Shown: positions 43,997 through 54,592 of the stretch, piece after piece
Position numbering within the stretch: position 1 is the first letter of the stretch
Layout of the letters: each line of letters starts with the position of its first letter
Assembly: GCA_022826685.1 (NCBI GenBank)
Contig: JAJDUL010000035.1
Location: 145,193-209,192, forward strand
Direction: 5' to 3'
DNA from: Gemmatimonadota bacterium
GTDB lineage: Bacteria > Gemmatimonadota > Gemmatimonadetes > Palauibacterales > Palauibacteraceae
Length of the DNA stretch: 64,000 nucleotides
Program-made: the position numbers and the translations under genes
Notes under the pieces: model-generated
The model's database searches: none
What the model was told of the DNA's origin: nothing
What the model saw: the letters and a program-made list of their open reading frames with translations, nothing else

Positions 43997-44841
43997 GCGT
44001 TCCACGCCGTCTTGCGCCCGCCGGAGTCTGCGGTGAGGAAGGGTTCACGCTCGCAGAGATGCTCGTCGCGCTGACAGGCGCCGGTTTGCTCATCGGCTTG
44101 CTCATAGGCCTGCTGGCGAGTCAGAGCCGCTTTCACCTGCGTAATGAGGATGCCATCCAGGCCTCGCAGATTGCTCGAGCCCTGTCCGACGGAATGGGAG
44201 CGGAGATCCGCGGAGCCGGGCCGGGCGACCTGCTCCTTGCGACGCCCGACACGGTGTCGGTCCGCGTGGACATCTTGAAGGCGGTCGTATGCGGCACGGC
44301 GAGCGGCGGCTCCATCAATCTCTTCGCCTACGATTCCATCGCCGCGAATCTTCAGTCCGGGTGGCGTGGCACGGCGCTTTCGGGGCCGTACCAGGCCGCT
44401 TGGGTCTACGCGGACGGATTTACGCCCGCTTCCAGTGTGTCGACCGCTGCGGAGACCGCTTGCAGGTCGGCCGGAGCGGATGGGGCGAATCGCGTGTCGA
44501 CCCGGTGGTTCCGCCGCACAAGCGGCTGGAGCGGAGGCTTCGCGGCGTTGCCTGCGCCCGGCTCACTCGCTCGCGTCTATGGACGGCTCACCTACGCCAT
44601 CCACTCATCCGATTCCGAGTCGGGAACGGTGTCCATCCGGCGCAACGGGCAGGAGTTCGTGTCCCCCCTCGAATCCGGCGCCGCGTTCGAGTACCGGTTG
44701 TCGAGCGGCGCCATTCAGGCCCGCGTAGGGCCCGGCGACCTTTCCCGCGTGCGCGAAGTCCGGCTGATCGGTACGGCGGTCGGCCGAAACGGACGTGCGG
44801 CGGGCCGGCGAGTCGTTCACGCGATGTCGCTCCGCAACTGA
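43993..44841 (+). CDS. Minor pseudopilin, PilW/GspJ-like
   Basis: A 282-residue protein. The cleavage site is EEG|FTLAEMLVALTGAG, with Glu5 in place. The large beta-rich globular domain and length match PilW/GspJ. It begins with an ATGA overlap and is followed by pilM after 3 bp. PilW with PilV and GspH-like proteins forms the tip-priming complex of the pilus. Confidence 0.8.
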   Translation: MSVPRRLAPAGVCGEEGFTLAEMLVALTGAGLLIGLLIGLLASQSRFHLRNEDAIQASQIARALSDGMGAEIRGAGPGDLLLATPDTVSVRVDILKAVVCGTASGGSINLFAYDSIAANLQSGWRGTALSGPYQAAWVYADGFTPASSVSTAAETACRSAGADGANRVSTRWFRRTSGWSGGFAALPAPGSLARVYGRLTYAIHSSDSESGTVSIRRNGQEFVSPLESGAAFEYRLSSGAIQARVGPGDLSRVREVRLIGTAVGRNGRAAGRRVVHAMSLRN

Positions 44842-44844
44842 GAC

Positions 44845-45804
44845 ATGAGAGGATTCGGATTGCGGCGTCGGAAGACGACCGTGGGCGTCGATATCGGCAC
44901 CGGCTTCAGCAAGGCCGCGGTGATCGACCATGGCGAGAGCGGGCCACGCCTGACAGGGCTCGCGACCGCCCCGAACGAGACGGACGCCGTGCGCGGTGGG
45001 GCGATCAGGGATCCGGAGCGGGTCGCCGAGACGCTTTCCGCGCTGTTCAAGCGGGAGCGAATCAAGCCCCGAAACGTGACCATCGGCGTTGGTGGGCGCG
45101 ATGTCCTGAGCAAGGTGATCGAGATCGACCGGATGGATGAGGCGGAGGCCCGCGCCGTGATGCCGTGGGAGGCGGAGCAGCACGTCCCCTTCGACATGAA
45201 GAACGCGGAACTGGACTTCGCGATCATCGATCCGAACGGAGAGAGCTCGACGATGACCGTGCTGCTCGCGGTGGCAAAGCGCGACGTCATCGAGGCCCGC
45301 GTCGCGCTCCTGCGGCGGGCGGACCTGAACCCGACGATCGTCGACGTGGAGGTCCTGGCCCTTCGTAACGCGTTCGAGGCGAACTATCCGACCGCGATGA
45401 AGGACGTGACGGTGCTGGCCGACATCGGGGTCCATTCGACCGCCATTCACCTGCTCCGTAACGGACTTCCCCTGCTGACCCGCGAACTGGCCGTCGGCGC
45501 CCCGGCCGCGGACGAACCGGAAGAGTGCGCCCGCCGGATCGCGCGCGGCATCGACCGGACGGGGGCGCTCGTCGAGACGGGACCGGGGATCGCACGCGTA
45601 TACCTGTGTGGGGGAGGAGCCACGGCGTCCGGACTGGTCGAGATTCTCGCGGAATCGACCGGTGTGGAAACGCGCCTCGCGAGTGCGTTCGAACGCATCG
45701 AGGTGGCGCCAGAGGTCGCGGACCGAACGGATCTGGGCTCGGTGGCGCCGATGCTCATGCTCCCGGTCGGACTGGCTCTTCGACCCCCGGCCCGGGGCGG
45801 CTGA
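44845..45804 (+). CDS. pilM: Pilus assembly protein PilM
   Basis: A 319-residue actin-fold protein. It opens with VGVDIGTGFSKAAV (phosphate loop 1), continues with MPWEAEQHVPFDM (PilM signature) and has later DIGVHSTAIHLL and LCGGGATASGL nucleotide motifs. PilM is a cytoplasmic ring that holds the N-terminus of PilN. It starts the pilMNOPQ alignment subcomplex. Confidence 0.92.
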   Translation: MRGFGLRRRKTTVGVDIGTGFSKAAVIDHGESGPRLTGLATAPNETDAVRGGAIRDPERVAETLSALFKRERIKPRNVTIGVGGRDVLSKVIEIDRMDEAEARAVMPWEAEQHVPFDMKNAELDFAIIDPNGESSTMTVLLAVAKRDVIEARVALLRRADLNPTIVDVEVLALRNAFEANYPTAMKDVTVLADIGVHSTAIHLLRNGLPLLTRELAVGAPAADEPEECARRIARGIDRTGALVETGPGIARVYLCGGGATASGLVEILAESTGVETRLASAFERIEVAPEVADRTDLGSVAPMLMLPVGLALRPPARGG

Positions 45805-45826
45805 ACGTGGAGGCGCGGGTAAGACC

Positions 45827-46447
45827 ATGATCGAGATCAATCTCCTGCCCGAATCCCTGCGCGCCCGGCAAGGGATCGCGACGAACCGGCAAGCTGAAGG
45901 CGGTTTCCGCATCGATGTTTGGGGTGTCGCACTGCTGATCGCGGCACTGACCATCCCGCCGGGCACGGTCGCGCTGTGGTGGTCGCAACGGGCCGAAACC
46001 CTCGAACTCCGGGCGCGTCTCGAAGCGGTCATGGCGGACTCGGCGCGGCTCGCCGAACTCCAGGCGGCAAGCGACAGTCTGTCGGAGCGGTCTCGCGAGA
46101 TCCAAGAGCGCGTCTTACTGGTCGAACAACTGGACCGCGATCGGTTCGCGTGGCCGCACATGATGGATGAAATCAGCCGGGCGCTCCCGCCGCCGGCGTG
46201 GCTGATCTCCCTGCGTCAACTGTCGCCGCCTCCCGACCTTGCCGTCGAACTCCAGGGGGTTGCGGGCAATCCGCTCGCGATCACGGAATTCGTCCGTAGC
46301 CTGGGGATCTCGGACTACATCGCCGATGTGAGGATCGTCGGCAGCCAGCAGCAGGGATCCGATCCCGATCAGGGTTCCCGGCAGGCCTTCACCCTCGTTC
46401 TTCGGTTCGCCCACGCGTCCGCCCTTCGGCGGATCGAACCCACTTGA
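45827..46447 (+). CDS. pilN: Pilus assembly protein PilN
   Basis: A 206-residue protein. MIEINLLPESLR matches the NLLP motif that docks into PilM. One membrane helix (WGVALLIAALTIPPGTVALWW) is followed by a coiled coil (residues about 55-100) and a ferredoxin-like periplasmic domain. ATG 45827 is the start. Its stop overlaps the TTG start of pilO. Confidence 0.9.
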   Translation: MIEINLLPESLRARQGIATNRQAEGGFRIDVWGVALLIAALTIPPGTVALWWSQRAETLELRARLEAVMADSARLAELQAASDSLSERSREIQERVLLVEQLDRDRFAWPHMMDEISRALPPPAWLISLRQLSPPPDLAVELQGVAGNPLAITEFVRSLGISDYIADVRIVGSQQQGSDPDQGSRQAFTLVLRFAHASALRRIEPT

Positions 46448-47052
46448 CCGTGCTGGCCATGGATTCCCGCGCGCAGTACCGGGTGCTCGGACTCGTCCTC
46501 CTGCTGGGCGGCGGGACGGCCTTCCATCTGTACTTCGGGAACCCGCGAAGGGTGGAGCTCGCCGAGATGGCGGAGCGGGTCGAGCAGGCGGAGCGGGCCA
46601 TCGCCCTCTCCGAACTGCCTGCAGGCGACCTGGACGCGATACAAGAGAGTCTCGTACTCGGTGAACGACAGCTCGCCGTGCTGAAACGGCTCGTTCCGCG
46701 AGAGGGTGAAGTCGCCGCCATCTACGAAGCCATCGCGGCCGAAACGCAGTCGCTCGGTCTCGAACTCGTCCACGCCCTGCCCGCCGATCCCGTGGCCGAC
46801 TCCACCGGCTACTTCGTACGGCAACAGTGGGCGCTCCAGGTGGAGGGGGCGTACCACGATGTCGGGACGCTCCTGACGCGAATCGCCGGCTTCGCCCGAA
46901 TCGTGCGGCCCGAGGTCGAGGAAATCGTACCCTCGCGGATCACCAACTCGGGACGGCAACTCGTTCACGCGCGCTTCAGCCTCGAAACCTTCGTGCTTCC
47001 GCCGGAGGACAGCAATTCGCCGGAGGACAGCAATTCGCCGGAGGAAGGATGA
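46444..47052 (+). CDS. pilO: Pilus assembly protein PilO
   Basis: A 202-residue protein from TTG 46444. One N-terminal helix (RVLGLVLLLGGGTAFHLYF), a coiled coil and a ferredoxin-like domain (AETQSLGLELVHALPAD, QVEGAYHDVGTLLTRIAGF) match PilO, which pairs with PilN and contacts PilP. The C-terminus carries a small PEDSNS repeat not expected in the family. ATGA overlap with pilP. Confidence 0.88.
   Translation: MTVLAMDSRAQYRVLGLVLLLGGGTAFHLYFGNPRRVELAEMAERVEQAERAIALSELPAGDLDAIQESLVLGERQLAVLKRLVPREGEVAAIYEAIAAETQSLGLELVHALPADPVADSTGYFVRQQWALQVEGAYHDVGTLLTRIAGFARIVRPEVEEIVPSRITNSGRQLVHARFSLETFVLPPEDSNSPEDSNSPEEG
47002..47045. repeat. 18-bp direct repeats at the pilO 3' end
   Basis: Two exact 18-bp units (47002-47019, 47020-47037) and an 8-bp partial third encode PEDSNS twice. 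Slippage would change only tail length, as the unit keeps the frame. It ends just before the pilP start. Confidence 0.85.
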
Positions 47053-47456
47053 TTCGCTTGATTCTCGCCGTCGTGCTCGCCGCGGCGTTCCGGACCGGGC
47101 CATTGGAGGTTGCGGCGCAAACACGGCCGCCACCGATCTACGAGCGGGAGGTCTTCAGCTACCCCGCCTTCGACCGACGCGACCCGTTCCAGCCGCTTCA
47201 CCTCGATACGCAGGCGGGGCCCCGTTTCGGAGACCTCACGCTGGTCGGCGTCCTGTACAACCCGCAACTGGGGAGCGTGGCGATTCTGACCGATCGATCG
47301 ACGGGCCGGCGGTACCGAGCCCGCGAACGCGACATCATCGGCACGGCCCGCGTCGTGCGGATTCGCATGGAGGAGGTGGATTTCGTGATCACGAACTTCG
47401 GGGTCAGCCGTCAGGAGACGTTGCGGGCAAGGCGTGAACGGGGGACAGGCGGATGA
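47049..47456 (+). CDS. pilP: Pilus assembly lipoprotein-like PilP
   Basis: A 135-residue exported protein with a signal peptide (LILAVVLAAAFRTGPLEVAA). The RRDPFQPL motif and a C-terminal HR domain (GDLTLVGVLYNPQLGSVAIL) match PilP, which bridges PilNO to the secretin. No lipobox Cys is visible, unlike classic PilP. Overlaps pilO and pilQ by ATGA. Confidence 0.82.
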   Translation: MIRLILAVVLAAAFRTGPLEVAAQTRPPPIYEREVFSYPAFDRRDPFQPLHLDTQAGPRFGDLTLVGVLYNPQLGSVAILTDRSTGRRYRARERDIIGTARVVRIRMEEVDFVITNFGVSRQETLRARRERGTGG

Positions 47457-49216
47457 TCTCCCGGACCATTCTCGCGTTCGCCGCAGTGGTCGCGACGACG
47501 TCCCCAACCGAGATGCGGGAAGTCAGGATCGCGTCCGAGGGGACGGAAACCAAAATCACGGTGGTCGTCGGCGGACCGGCCACGCCCCGCCACATGATGC
47601 TCGCCAATCCTCCGCGGCTGCTTCTGGACATTGACGGTGTGGACCAGGGACTGGCGCGCCGTCACTACGACCGGATCGACCGAGGCGGAGTGCTCGGCAT
47701 GCGTTCAACCCAATTCCGGCCCGAGACGGTGCGGCTCGTGTTCGACCTCCAGCGAGAAACGCGCTACCGCGTATCCGTGGACTCCGGTGCGGTTCGCGTG
47801 ACCTTCCTGAATCCCGGGCCGCCTTTCCCTCCCTGGTCGACTTCCGGCGCCGGCGCGCAAGCCGAGGCCCGGGGAACGCGGGACACTCTCCGGTCGCCAC
47901 AGCTTCCCCTTCCCGAGCAGGCCCTGCCGCGAATCTCCGTCGTGTACGACAGCGCCAGCATGCTCGACGTCCTCGCCGGTTTCTCGGAGTTCGCGAACAT
48001 CTCGGTTGTTCCGAACGGCGAGGTCGCGTCCGTCGTCGTGCGAGGCATCGACATCCGGGATCAGCCGTGGGATGTGGCGTTGAACGCGATCCTGTCGGCG
48101 CAGAACCTCGGCTGGCACAGGACCGAGAGCGGGATCATCGTCGTCGACTGGCTGGAGAACCTCCAGGCGCGGGATCAGCTGCTCAGCGAAACGCGCGTGA
48201 TCCGCGTCAACTATGCGCGGGCGGATTCGGTGGCGGAGACGCTCCGGCATCTGGCTACGCCCGACCGCGGCAAGGTGGTGTCGTTCTCCGGCAGCAACAC
48301 CGTCATCGTCACCGACGCACCATCCGTCGTCGCGCGGATGGACACGATCATCGCGGCGCTGGACCGGCGTCTCCCCCAGGTCGCGATCGAGGCGAAGATC
48401 GTCTTCGTCGATCGGACGGATGTACAGCAACTGGGGATTGTGTACGACCTCAAGGAACGCGACGGCGGTTTCGTGGAGCAGGGCATCAACGATGTCATCG
48501 CGGCGCCCGACCCCGACTCGCCGCCCCAATTCGTCGACGTGGACGGCGATGGTGCGGTCGACGAGGGGTTCGTCAGGCGGACGAACGAAACACTCGTGAG
48601 CCTGGGAGGTACGGCGGTCGCGGCGCTGGCGAACGCGAACGATCGCCCGATCGGACCGGCGCTCCAGATCCTGACGGCCGTGGCGTTCGGCGAGTTCTCG
48701 CTCTTCTCGTTCCTCGAAGCGCTCGAGTCCCACCAGTTGTCGGACGTGCAGGCGGCGCCCTCCATCCGGGTCGTGGACCACGCGCATGCAAGGATCCAGG
48801 TGGGCGAACGCACCCCGATCCGGGTCCTGGAACCGGGAGCCCAGACCGAGTCCGCGCGCGTCAACGTCGACTTCCAGGACACGGGGATCATTCTGGATGT
48901 CGTCCCGCATGTGACGAACAACAACCAGATCCGGCTGGAGCTGATGGCGGAGCGGTCCGGCCTGAAGCTCGGTCTGTCGGATGTGGGTTTCGTGTTCGAG
49001 AAACAGATCGGAGAGACGACCCTCCTGCTCGAGGACGGGGAGACGGCCGTCATCGGAGGACTGACGCTGAGCGAGGTAAGTCGGAGTCGGAGCGGCATTC
49101 CCGGCCTCATGAACCTTCCACTGCTCGGGGCATTGTTCCGTAGCACGAAGGAGAATGAAGTGAAGCAGGACCTCATCATCCTCGTCACTCCTCACATCAT
49201 TCGGCCTCTCCCTTGA
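47453..49216 (+). CDS. pilQ: Type IV pilus secretin PilQ
   Basis: A 587-residue outer-membrane pore. N-terminal AMIN-like region about 20-120 (VRIASEGTETKITVVVGG), STN/N0 near 160-230, N1 domain about 230-310 (RVIRVNYARADSVAETLRHL, SGSNTVIVTDAP), and the secretin domain from about 320. Its hallmarks are VPHVTNNNQIRLELMAERSG and, at the C-terminus, IPGLMNLPLLGALFRS. PilQ releases pili through the outer membrane. Short, with one AMIN unit rather than two. Closes the pilus cluster. Confidence 0.93.
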   Translation: MISRTILAFAAVVATTSPTEMREVRIASEGTETKITVVVGGPATPRHMMLANPPRLLLDIDGVDQGLARRHYDRIDRGGVLGMRSTQFRPETVRLVFDLQRETRYRVSVDSGAVRVTFLNPGPPFPPWSTSGAGAQAEARGTRDTLRSPQLPLPEQALPRISVVYDSASMLDVLAGFSEFANISVVPNGEVASVVVRGIDIRDQPWDVALNAILSAQNLGWHRTESGIIVVDWLENLQARDQLLSETRVIRVNYARADSVAETLRHLATPDRGKVVSFSGSNTVIVTDAPSVVARMDTIIAALDRRLPQVAIEAKIVFVDRTDVQQLGIVYDLKERDGGFVEQGINDVIAAPDPDSPPQFVDVDGDGAVDEGFVRRTNETLVSLGGTAVAALANANDRPIGPALQILTAVAFGEFSLFSFLEALESHQLSDVQAAPSIRVVDHAHARIQVGERTPIRVLEPGAQTESARVNVDFQDTGIILDVVPHVTNNNQIRLELMAERSGLKLGLSDVGFVFEKQIGETTLLLEDGETAVIGGLTLSEVSRSRSGIPGLMNLPLLGALFRSTKENEVKQDLIILVTPHIIRPLP

Positions 49217-49320
49217 GGGTCCCGGAGGGGGCCGTAGTTGCGGCTCCCGCCTCGGCGCATCCTTTTCCCGCCGTTGGAACGGCCGTTCGATGAGGAGAGA
49301 ATCCACACGATGCTGACAGA

Positions 49321-50508
49321 ATGCTGAGATGCCTGAGGCTGACCACGGCAGGCGAAACGCACGGCCCCGCCGTGGTCGCCGTGCTGGAGGGGATCCCCGC
49401 CGGATTGGCGCTCGAGCCCGACGATGTCGCGCGGGAACTCGCGCGCCGGCAGGGCGGTCACGGCCGTGGGGGCCGCATGAAGATCGAGAAGGATGAAGGC
49501 GAGATCTTCGGCGGCGTGCGCCTCGGGGAGACGTTGGGGTCTCCGGTCGCGGTCCGGATCCCGAACCGCGACTTCCGAAACTGGGGCGTGGCGATGGCGG
49601 TCGAGGCGCCGGAGGTGGACGACGACGAACTCCTGCGCCGGGCGTACCTTCCGCGGCCGGGTCACGCCGACCTCGCGGGGATGCTCAAGTACGGGCGGAA
49701 GGACGCGCGCGACATCCTCGAGCGGGCCAGCGCGCGGGAGACCGCCGCCCGCGTCGCCGCCGGGGCCGTCGCCAAGCGGCTGCTCGGCGAGTTCGGAGTG
49801 CGCGTCGCGAGTCACGTGGTGTCGATCGGTCCCGTGGAGGCGCCGTCGGAGTTGCCGCTGCCGGACGATCTTCTCGCCGTGGCCGATGCCTCGCCCGTGC
49901 GCTGCATCGACCCGGATGCGACCGCCGCGATGGTCGACGCGATCGATGCCGCCCGTCGCGCCGGCGACTCGCTGGGCGGCGTGTTCGAGGTCGTCGCTCG
50001 CGGCGTGCCGGTGGGGCTCGGGAGTCACGTCACGTGGGAGACCCGCCTTGGCGGCCGGATCGGCGGCGCGATGATGTCGATCCACGCGATGAAGGGCGTC
50101 GAGATCGGGATGGGATTCGAAGCCGCGCGCCTCCGCGGGTCCGATGTACACGACGAGATCGAACGGGATCCGGCGCGTCGCGAGAGCGGAGGCTACGCGC
50201 GGCGGCGGAACAACGCGGGAGGTCTGGAAGGGGGGATGTCGACGGGAGGCGACATCGTCGCACGCGTGGCGATGAAGCCGCTCAGCTCGCTGCGCCGCCC
50301 CCTGGACAGCGTGGACACTCGGACCGGAGAACCCGCCAAGGCGTTCCTCGAGCGCAGCGATGTGTGCTCGGTGCCGGCCGCCGGGGTCGTGGGGGAGGCG
50401 ATGATGGCGCTGGTGCTGGCGGACGCGTGGATCGAGAAGTTCGGAGGGGACAGCCTCGCGGAGATGCGCTCCAACGTGGAGAGCTATCTCGCCCGGATCG
50501 GGACGTGA
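49321..50508 (+). CDS. aroC: Chorismate synthase
   Basis: A 395-residue FMN enzyme that converts EPSP to chorismate. TTAGETHGPAVVAV, RRQGGHGRGGRM, the KYGRKDARDILERASARE stretch and NNAGGLEGGMSTG motifs are complete. It requires reduced FMN. It is followed 1 bp later by aroK, together forming shikimate-pathway steps. The 104-bp gap after pilQ has a gccgtt/aacggc hairpin near 49270 that may mark a pilus operon end. Confidence 0.95.
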   Translation: MLRCLRLTTAGETHGPAVVAVLEGIPAGLALEPDDVARELARRQGGHGRGGRMKIEKDEGEIFGGVRLGETLGSPVAVRIPNRDFRNWGVAMAVEAPEVDDDELLRRAYLPRPGHADLAGMLKYGRKDARDILERASARETAARVAAGAVAKRLLGEFGVRVASHVVSIGPVEAPSELPLPDDLLAVADASPVRCIDPDATAAMVDAIDAARRAGDSLGGVFEVVARGVPVGLGSHVTWETRLGGRIGGAMMSIHAMKGVEIGMGFEAARLRGSDVHDEIERDPARRESGGYARRRNNAGGLEGGMSTGGDIVARVAMKPLSSLRRPLDSVDTRTGEPAKAFLERSDVCSVPAAGVVGEAMMALVLADAWIEKFGGDSLAEMRSNVESYLARIGT

Positions 50509-50509
50509 C

Positions 50510-51085
50510 GTGTCGAGCGTGCCGCGAAGGATCTGGCTCGTCGGCCTGTCCGGGGCGGGAAAGAGCACGATAGGTCCCCTCCTCGCGCTGCGGTTGGGGT
50601 ATCGCTATGTCGATCTGGACCGCGAGGTCGAGGAGCTGGCGGGAGCGACGATCCCCCGCCTGTTTCGCGACGGCGGGGAAGCCGGGTTCCGACGGCTCGA
50701 GGCCCGGGCCGCGTCCCGGGCGGCGCGGGAAACGGATGTCGTCGTGGCGACCGGGGGAGGGTGGATGGCGCGCCGGGACATCGACCGCACATCCGGCGGC
50801 CGCGTGCGCGTCTGGTTGCGCGTGCGCCCCGAGACCGCGATCCATCGCCTCTCCCGGGAGGGTGCCGAAGCCCGGCCGCTGCTGGCCGGACCCGACCCCG
50901 CCGCCGCGCTCACCGCGCTGCTCGCGGCTCGGGAGGCCGCCTACGCGGAGGCCGAGATCGTGCTGGAGACGGACGGACGGGAACCGGAAGATGTCGTGGA
51001 GTTGGCGCTGAGAAGTCTGCGACGTCTTGCCGCCCGTCCGCCGGCGGACAGGGAAGGACGAACGGAAGGACAACAGGAGAGTTGA
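50510..51085 (+). CDS. aroK: Shikimate kinase
   Basis: A 191-residue P-loop kinase that phosphorylates shikimate. Walker A GLSGAGKST, DLDREVEELAG for shikimate binding and VVATGGGWM follow the family order; R in RPLLAG completes the lid. It starts at GTG 50510, 1 bp after the aroC stop, and is 10 bp before topA. Confidence 0.92.
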   Translation: MSSVPRRIWLVGLSGAGKSTIGPLLALRLGYRYVDLDREVEELAGATIPRLFRDGGEAGFRRLEARAASRAARETDVVVATGGGWMARRDIDRTSGGRVRVWLRVRPETAIHRLSREGAEARPLLAGPDPAAALTALLAAREAAYAEAEIVLETDGREPEDVVELALRSLRRLAARPPADREGRTEGQQES

Positions 51086-51095
51086 GAGACCGCCC

Positions 51096-53651
51096 GTGAA
51101 TCTCGTCATCGTGGAGTCGCCCGCGAAGGCCCGCACCCTCGAGTCGTATCTCGGGGCCGGCTTCAGCGTGCAGGCATCCGTCGGGCACGTCCGGGACCTC
51201 CCCCGGAGCGGCCTCGGCGTCGACGTCGAAAAGGGGTTCGAGCCGGAGTACGTCACGATCGAGGGAAAGGAACCCGTCCTCCGGAAGCTGCGCACTGCGG
51301 CAGCGAAAGCGGATTCCATTCTTCTCGCCACGGACCCGGACCGGGAGGGCGAGGCGATCGCCTACCACATCGTGGAGGCCCTGACCGCGCGGAAGCGGTC
51401 GCTCAGAGAGCGTTTCCGCCGCATCACGTTCAACGAGATCACGAAGAGTGCCGTGCTCGAGGCGCTCGAGCGCCCGGGAGAGATCGACCTCCCCCGCATC
51501 GAGGCCCAGCAGGCACGCAGGATTCTGGATCGTCTCGTCGGGTACAGGGTCTCCCCGCTCCTGTGGAAGAAGATCAGGCCCGGACTCTCCGCGGGCCGCG
51601 TACAGTCGGTCGCCGTCCGCCTGCTTGTGGAGCGCGAACGGGAGCGGCGCGCCTTCCGGAGCGGCGCATGGTGGCGGCTGCGCGCCCACCTCGCGGCGGA
51701 CGGAGGCGCCTTCACGGCCGATCTGGCTGCGCTCGACGGGGTGGCGATCGCGAGAGGGAGGGACTTCGATGAGCGCACCGGCGCCCTCAAGTCCGGTCGC
51801 AAGGTCGTCCTGCTGGACCGGGAACGCGCCGAAGCGCTCCGCGCGCGGTTGTCCGACGCCACCTTCACGGTCGTCAGCCTGCAGGAGAAGCGGTCGAAGC
51901 GGAGCCCGTATCCTCCGTTCACGACGGCGACCCTCCAGCAGGAAGCCAACCGCAAGCTGAACCTCGGGGCCCGGGAGACGATGCGGATCGCCCAGGCGCT
52001 CTACGAGGCCGGCCGCATCACCTACATGAGGACGGATTCCGTCACCCTCTCCGAAGCCGCGATCACGGCGATTCGGAGCCGCGTGGCGACCCGGTACGGC
52101 AAGGAATACCTGAGCCCGGCCCCACGGCGCTACAAGACGAAGTCCCGCTCGGCGCAGGAGGCCCACGAGGCGATCCGCCCGGCCGGCACGGACATGCGGA
52201 CGGCCGATGAACTCGGACTCACCGGCCGGCAGAAGGCGCTCTACGAACTGATCTGGAGACGCGCCGTCGCCACGCAGATGGCGGATGCCCGGCTGCGGCA
52301 CCTGAACGTGCAGGTGGATGCGGAGGAGGCACGCTTTCGCGCCGCCGGGAAGGTCATCGAGTTCCCCGGCTTCTTCCGCGCCTACGTCGAGGGTTCGGAC
52401 GACCCGGACGTGGCGCTCGAGAACCAGGAAACGGTTCTCCCCGACATGCGGGAAGGTCAGACCCTCGAGAACCGCAAGCTGGAAAGTCGGAAGCACGAGA
52501 CGAAGCCGCCCCCCCGGTTCACGGATGCCGCGCTCGTGAAGGAACTGGAGGCGGATGGAATCGGGCGCCCATCCACGTACGCCGCCATCATCTCGACCGT
52601 CGTCGATCGAGGGTACGCGGTACGACAGAACAAGCAACTCGTCCCCACCTTTATCGCCTTCGCGGTGACCGGTCTCCTGGAGGATCACTTCCCGAACCTC
52701 GTCGACACCGGGTTCACGTCCGAGATGGAGGATGCGCTGGACGAAATCGCTCGCGGCAACGTGGACTGGCGCGCCTACCTCGGGGAGTTCTACAGCGGGG
52801 GAGAGGGTCTCGAGGCGCGACTTGTCGAGCGCGAAGCGGCCATCGACCCGCGAGAGGCCTCGACCGTGCGGCTCCAGGACCTCACGCCCCGCGTACGGAT
52901 CGGCCGCTACGGACCCTTCCTCGAACTGGAGAGCAACGGCGACCGGCTCACCGCGTCCCTCCCCGACGACGTGGCTCCGGCCGATCTCAGCGAGGAGCAG
53001 GCGATCGATCTCCTCCGGAAACGGGCGGAAGGTCCGGATCGTCTGGGGGGGGATCCCGATTCCGGCGAGAACATCTACCTCATGGAGGGGCGCTTCGGCC
53101 CCTACGTACAGCGAGGCGAGAGGGCGGACGGGAAGAAGCCGAAACGCGCGTCCCTCCCGAAGAACCTTCGGCCCGAGGATGTGTCGCTGGCCACGGCGCT
53201 CAAGCTGCTCGCCATGCCGGCCCCGCTCGGCCCGCACCCGGAGAGCGGCGATCCCGTGAAGGTGGGAATCGGGCGCTACGGCCCGTACGTCGTCCACCAG
53301 CGCGACTATCGCTCGTTGACAGAGAACGATGACCCGCTCGAGATGACCTTCGAGCGCGCCATGCAGCTGCTCTCCGCGCCCAAGACGCGGGGCCGCCGGG
53401 CGAGTGCCACGCCGCTGCGGGAAGTCGGCGCGCACCCGGATGACGGCGAGTCGATCGCGATCTACAAGGGTCGCTACGGTCCCTACGTGAAGCACGGCAA
53501 GACGAACGCTTCGCTGCCGAAGGGGACGGAACCCGACGAGGTCACGCTGGACGTGGCGCTGGAGCTGCTGAAGAAGCGGAAGGAGCGCGACGCGACCAGA
53601 AAGGCGGGGGGACGGCGCGGCGGCCCCCGAAAGAAGTCGTCGAGAAAATGA
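51096..53651 (+). CDS. topA: DNA topoisomerase I
   Basis: An 851-residue type IA topoisomerase that relaxes negative supercoils. Toprim motifs are IVESPAKA and [10 protein letters not shown]; the DNA-cleaving tyrosine is Tyr310 in ITYMRTDS. Zinc fingers of the E. coli type are absent. Instead the C-terminus has repeated GRYGPF / GRFGPYV / GRYGPYV modules (topoisomerase C-terminal repeats) and a Lys/Arg-rich tail. The start is GTG 51096 ([12 protein letters not shown]); upstream frame adds unrelated residues. Stop overlaps xerC. Confidence 0.95.
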   Translation: MNLVIVESPAKARTLESYLGAGFSVQASVGHVRDLPRSGLGVDVEKGFEPEYVTIEGKEPVLRKLRTAAAKADSILLATDPDREGEAIAYHIVEALTARKRSLRERFRRITFNEITKSAVLEALERPGEIDLPRIEAQQARRILDRLVGYRVSPLLWKKIRPGLSAGRVQSVAVRLLVERERERRAFRSGAWWRLRAHLAADGGAFTADLAALDGVAIARGRDFDERTGALKSGRKVVLLDRERAEALRARLSDATFTVVSLQEKRSKRSPYPPFTTATLQQEANRKLNLGARETMRIAQALYEAGRITYMRTDSVTLSEAAITAIRSRVATRYGKEYLSPAPRRYKTKSRSAQEAHEAIRPAGTDMRTADELGLTGRQKALYELIWRRAVATQMADARLRHLNVQVDAEEARFRAAGKVIEFPGFFRAYVEGSDDPDVALENQETVLPDMREGQTLENRKLESRKHETKPPPRFTDAALVKELEADGIGRPSTYAAIISTVVDRGYAVRQNKQLVPTFIAFAVTGLLEDHFPNLVDTGFTSEMEDALDEIARGNVDWRAYLGEFYSGGEGLEARLVEREAAIDPREASTVRLQDLTPRVRIGRYGPFLELESNGDRLTASLPDDVAPADLSEEQAIDLLRKRAEGPDRLGGDPDSGENIYLMEGRFGPYVQRGERADGKKPKRASLPKNLRPEDVSLATALKLLAMPAPLGPHPESGDPVKVGIGRYGPYVVHQRDYRSLTENDDPLEMTFERAMQLLSAPKTRGRRASATPLREVGAHPDDGESIAIYKGRYGPYVKHGKTNASLPKGTEPDEVTLDVALELLKKRKERDATRKAGGRRGGPRKKSSRK

Positions 53652-54592
53652 CCCGAACGTCCGCGCCCGCCGATGCGCGAGCGCGAGCCCGGCGCACATG
53701 GGCCGACGATTTCCTTCGCTACGCCCGTGCGGAGCGTCGGCTGTCCCCCCGCACAGTGTCCGCCTACCGCCGCGATCTCGATCAGTTCGAGGCCTTCGTG
53801 AGCGCGTACGAGGGCACGCACGACTGGGGCTGGGCCGACGTACATCGCGTGTCCATCCGTTCGTTCATGGGAGACTTGGAGTTGCGCGGGCTGAAACGTT
53901 CCTCGATCGCCCGCAAGCTCGCCGCCGTGCGCGCCTTCTTCGCGTTCCTCCAGCGCACGGACCGCGTGGAGTCCAGCCCGGCGCTGCTGATCCGCACGCC
54001 GCGGAAGGACCGGACGCTCCCCTCCTTTCTGAGCGAAGAGGATGCCCGCGGATTGCTCGACTCCGCCGGCGAGGCGGCGCGCCGGGACGGATCCGCGGTG
54101 GCGCTCCGGCGCTGGGCCCTCCTCGAGTTGCTGTACTCGTGCGGCCTGCGGCTGGCGGAGGTGCACGGTCTCGATGTGACCGCCGTGGATCGCGGCACCG
54201 GGCAGCTTCGCGCTCTCGGCAAGGGCGGGAAGGAGCGCGTCGTCCCTCTCGGCCGGCGCGCCTCGGAGGCGCTCGGCGCCTATTTCGGGAAGCGGGGGGA
54301 GGGCGACTCCCGCGCCGCGTTCCTCTCCGTTCGCGGCACCCGCCTCTCGCGGCGGCAGATCCAGCGCGACGTGACGGCCCAACTCGCGCGGGTCGCGGAC
54401 GGCGAGCGGCTGACCACTCACTCGCTGCGCCACTCCTTCGCGACCCACCTTCTCGACCGGGGGGCGGACCTCGTCTCGGTGAAGGAGATGCTGGGGCACG
54501 CGAGTCTGAGCACGACCCGGATCTACACGCACACATCCGTGGACCGCCTCAAGCGCGTACACTCCCGGGCCCATCCGCGCGGAGGAGAATGA
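53648..54592 (+). CDS. xerC: Tyrosine recombinase XerC/XerD family
   Basis: A 314-residue recombinase with SAM-like N-terminal domain ([13 protein letters not shown]). The catalytic set is Arg in [11 protein letters not shown], Lys in GKGGKER, HSLRH, and [14 protein letters not shown] with the nucleophilic Tyr. XerC with XerD resolves chromosome dimers at dif. The gene order topA-xerC-hslV-hslU also occurs in Firmicutes codVWX loci. ATGA overlaps at both ends. C versus D is chosen by context. Confidence 0.9.
   Translation: MTRTSAPADARARARRTWADDFLRYARAERRLSPRTVSAYRRDLDQFEAFVSAYEGTHDWGWADVHRVSIRSFMGDLELRGLKRSSIARKLAAVRAFFAFLQRTDRVESSPALLIRTPRKDRTLPSFLSEEDARGLLDSAGEAARRDGSAVALRRWALLELLYSCGLRLAEVHGLDVTAVDRGTGQLRALGKGGKERVVPLGRRASEALGAYFGKRGEGDSRAAFLSVRGTRLSRRQIQRDVTAQLARVADGERLTTHSLRHSFATHLLDRGADLVSVKEMLGHASLSTTRIYTHTSVDRLKRVHSRAHPRGGE

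Noticed and set aside
53648..54592. XerC-like gene as phage or integron integrase
   Set aside because: It lies inside a housekeeping operon with conserved order, and no attachment site or mobile genes are near.
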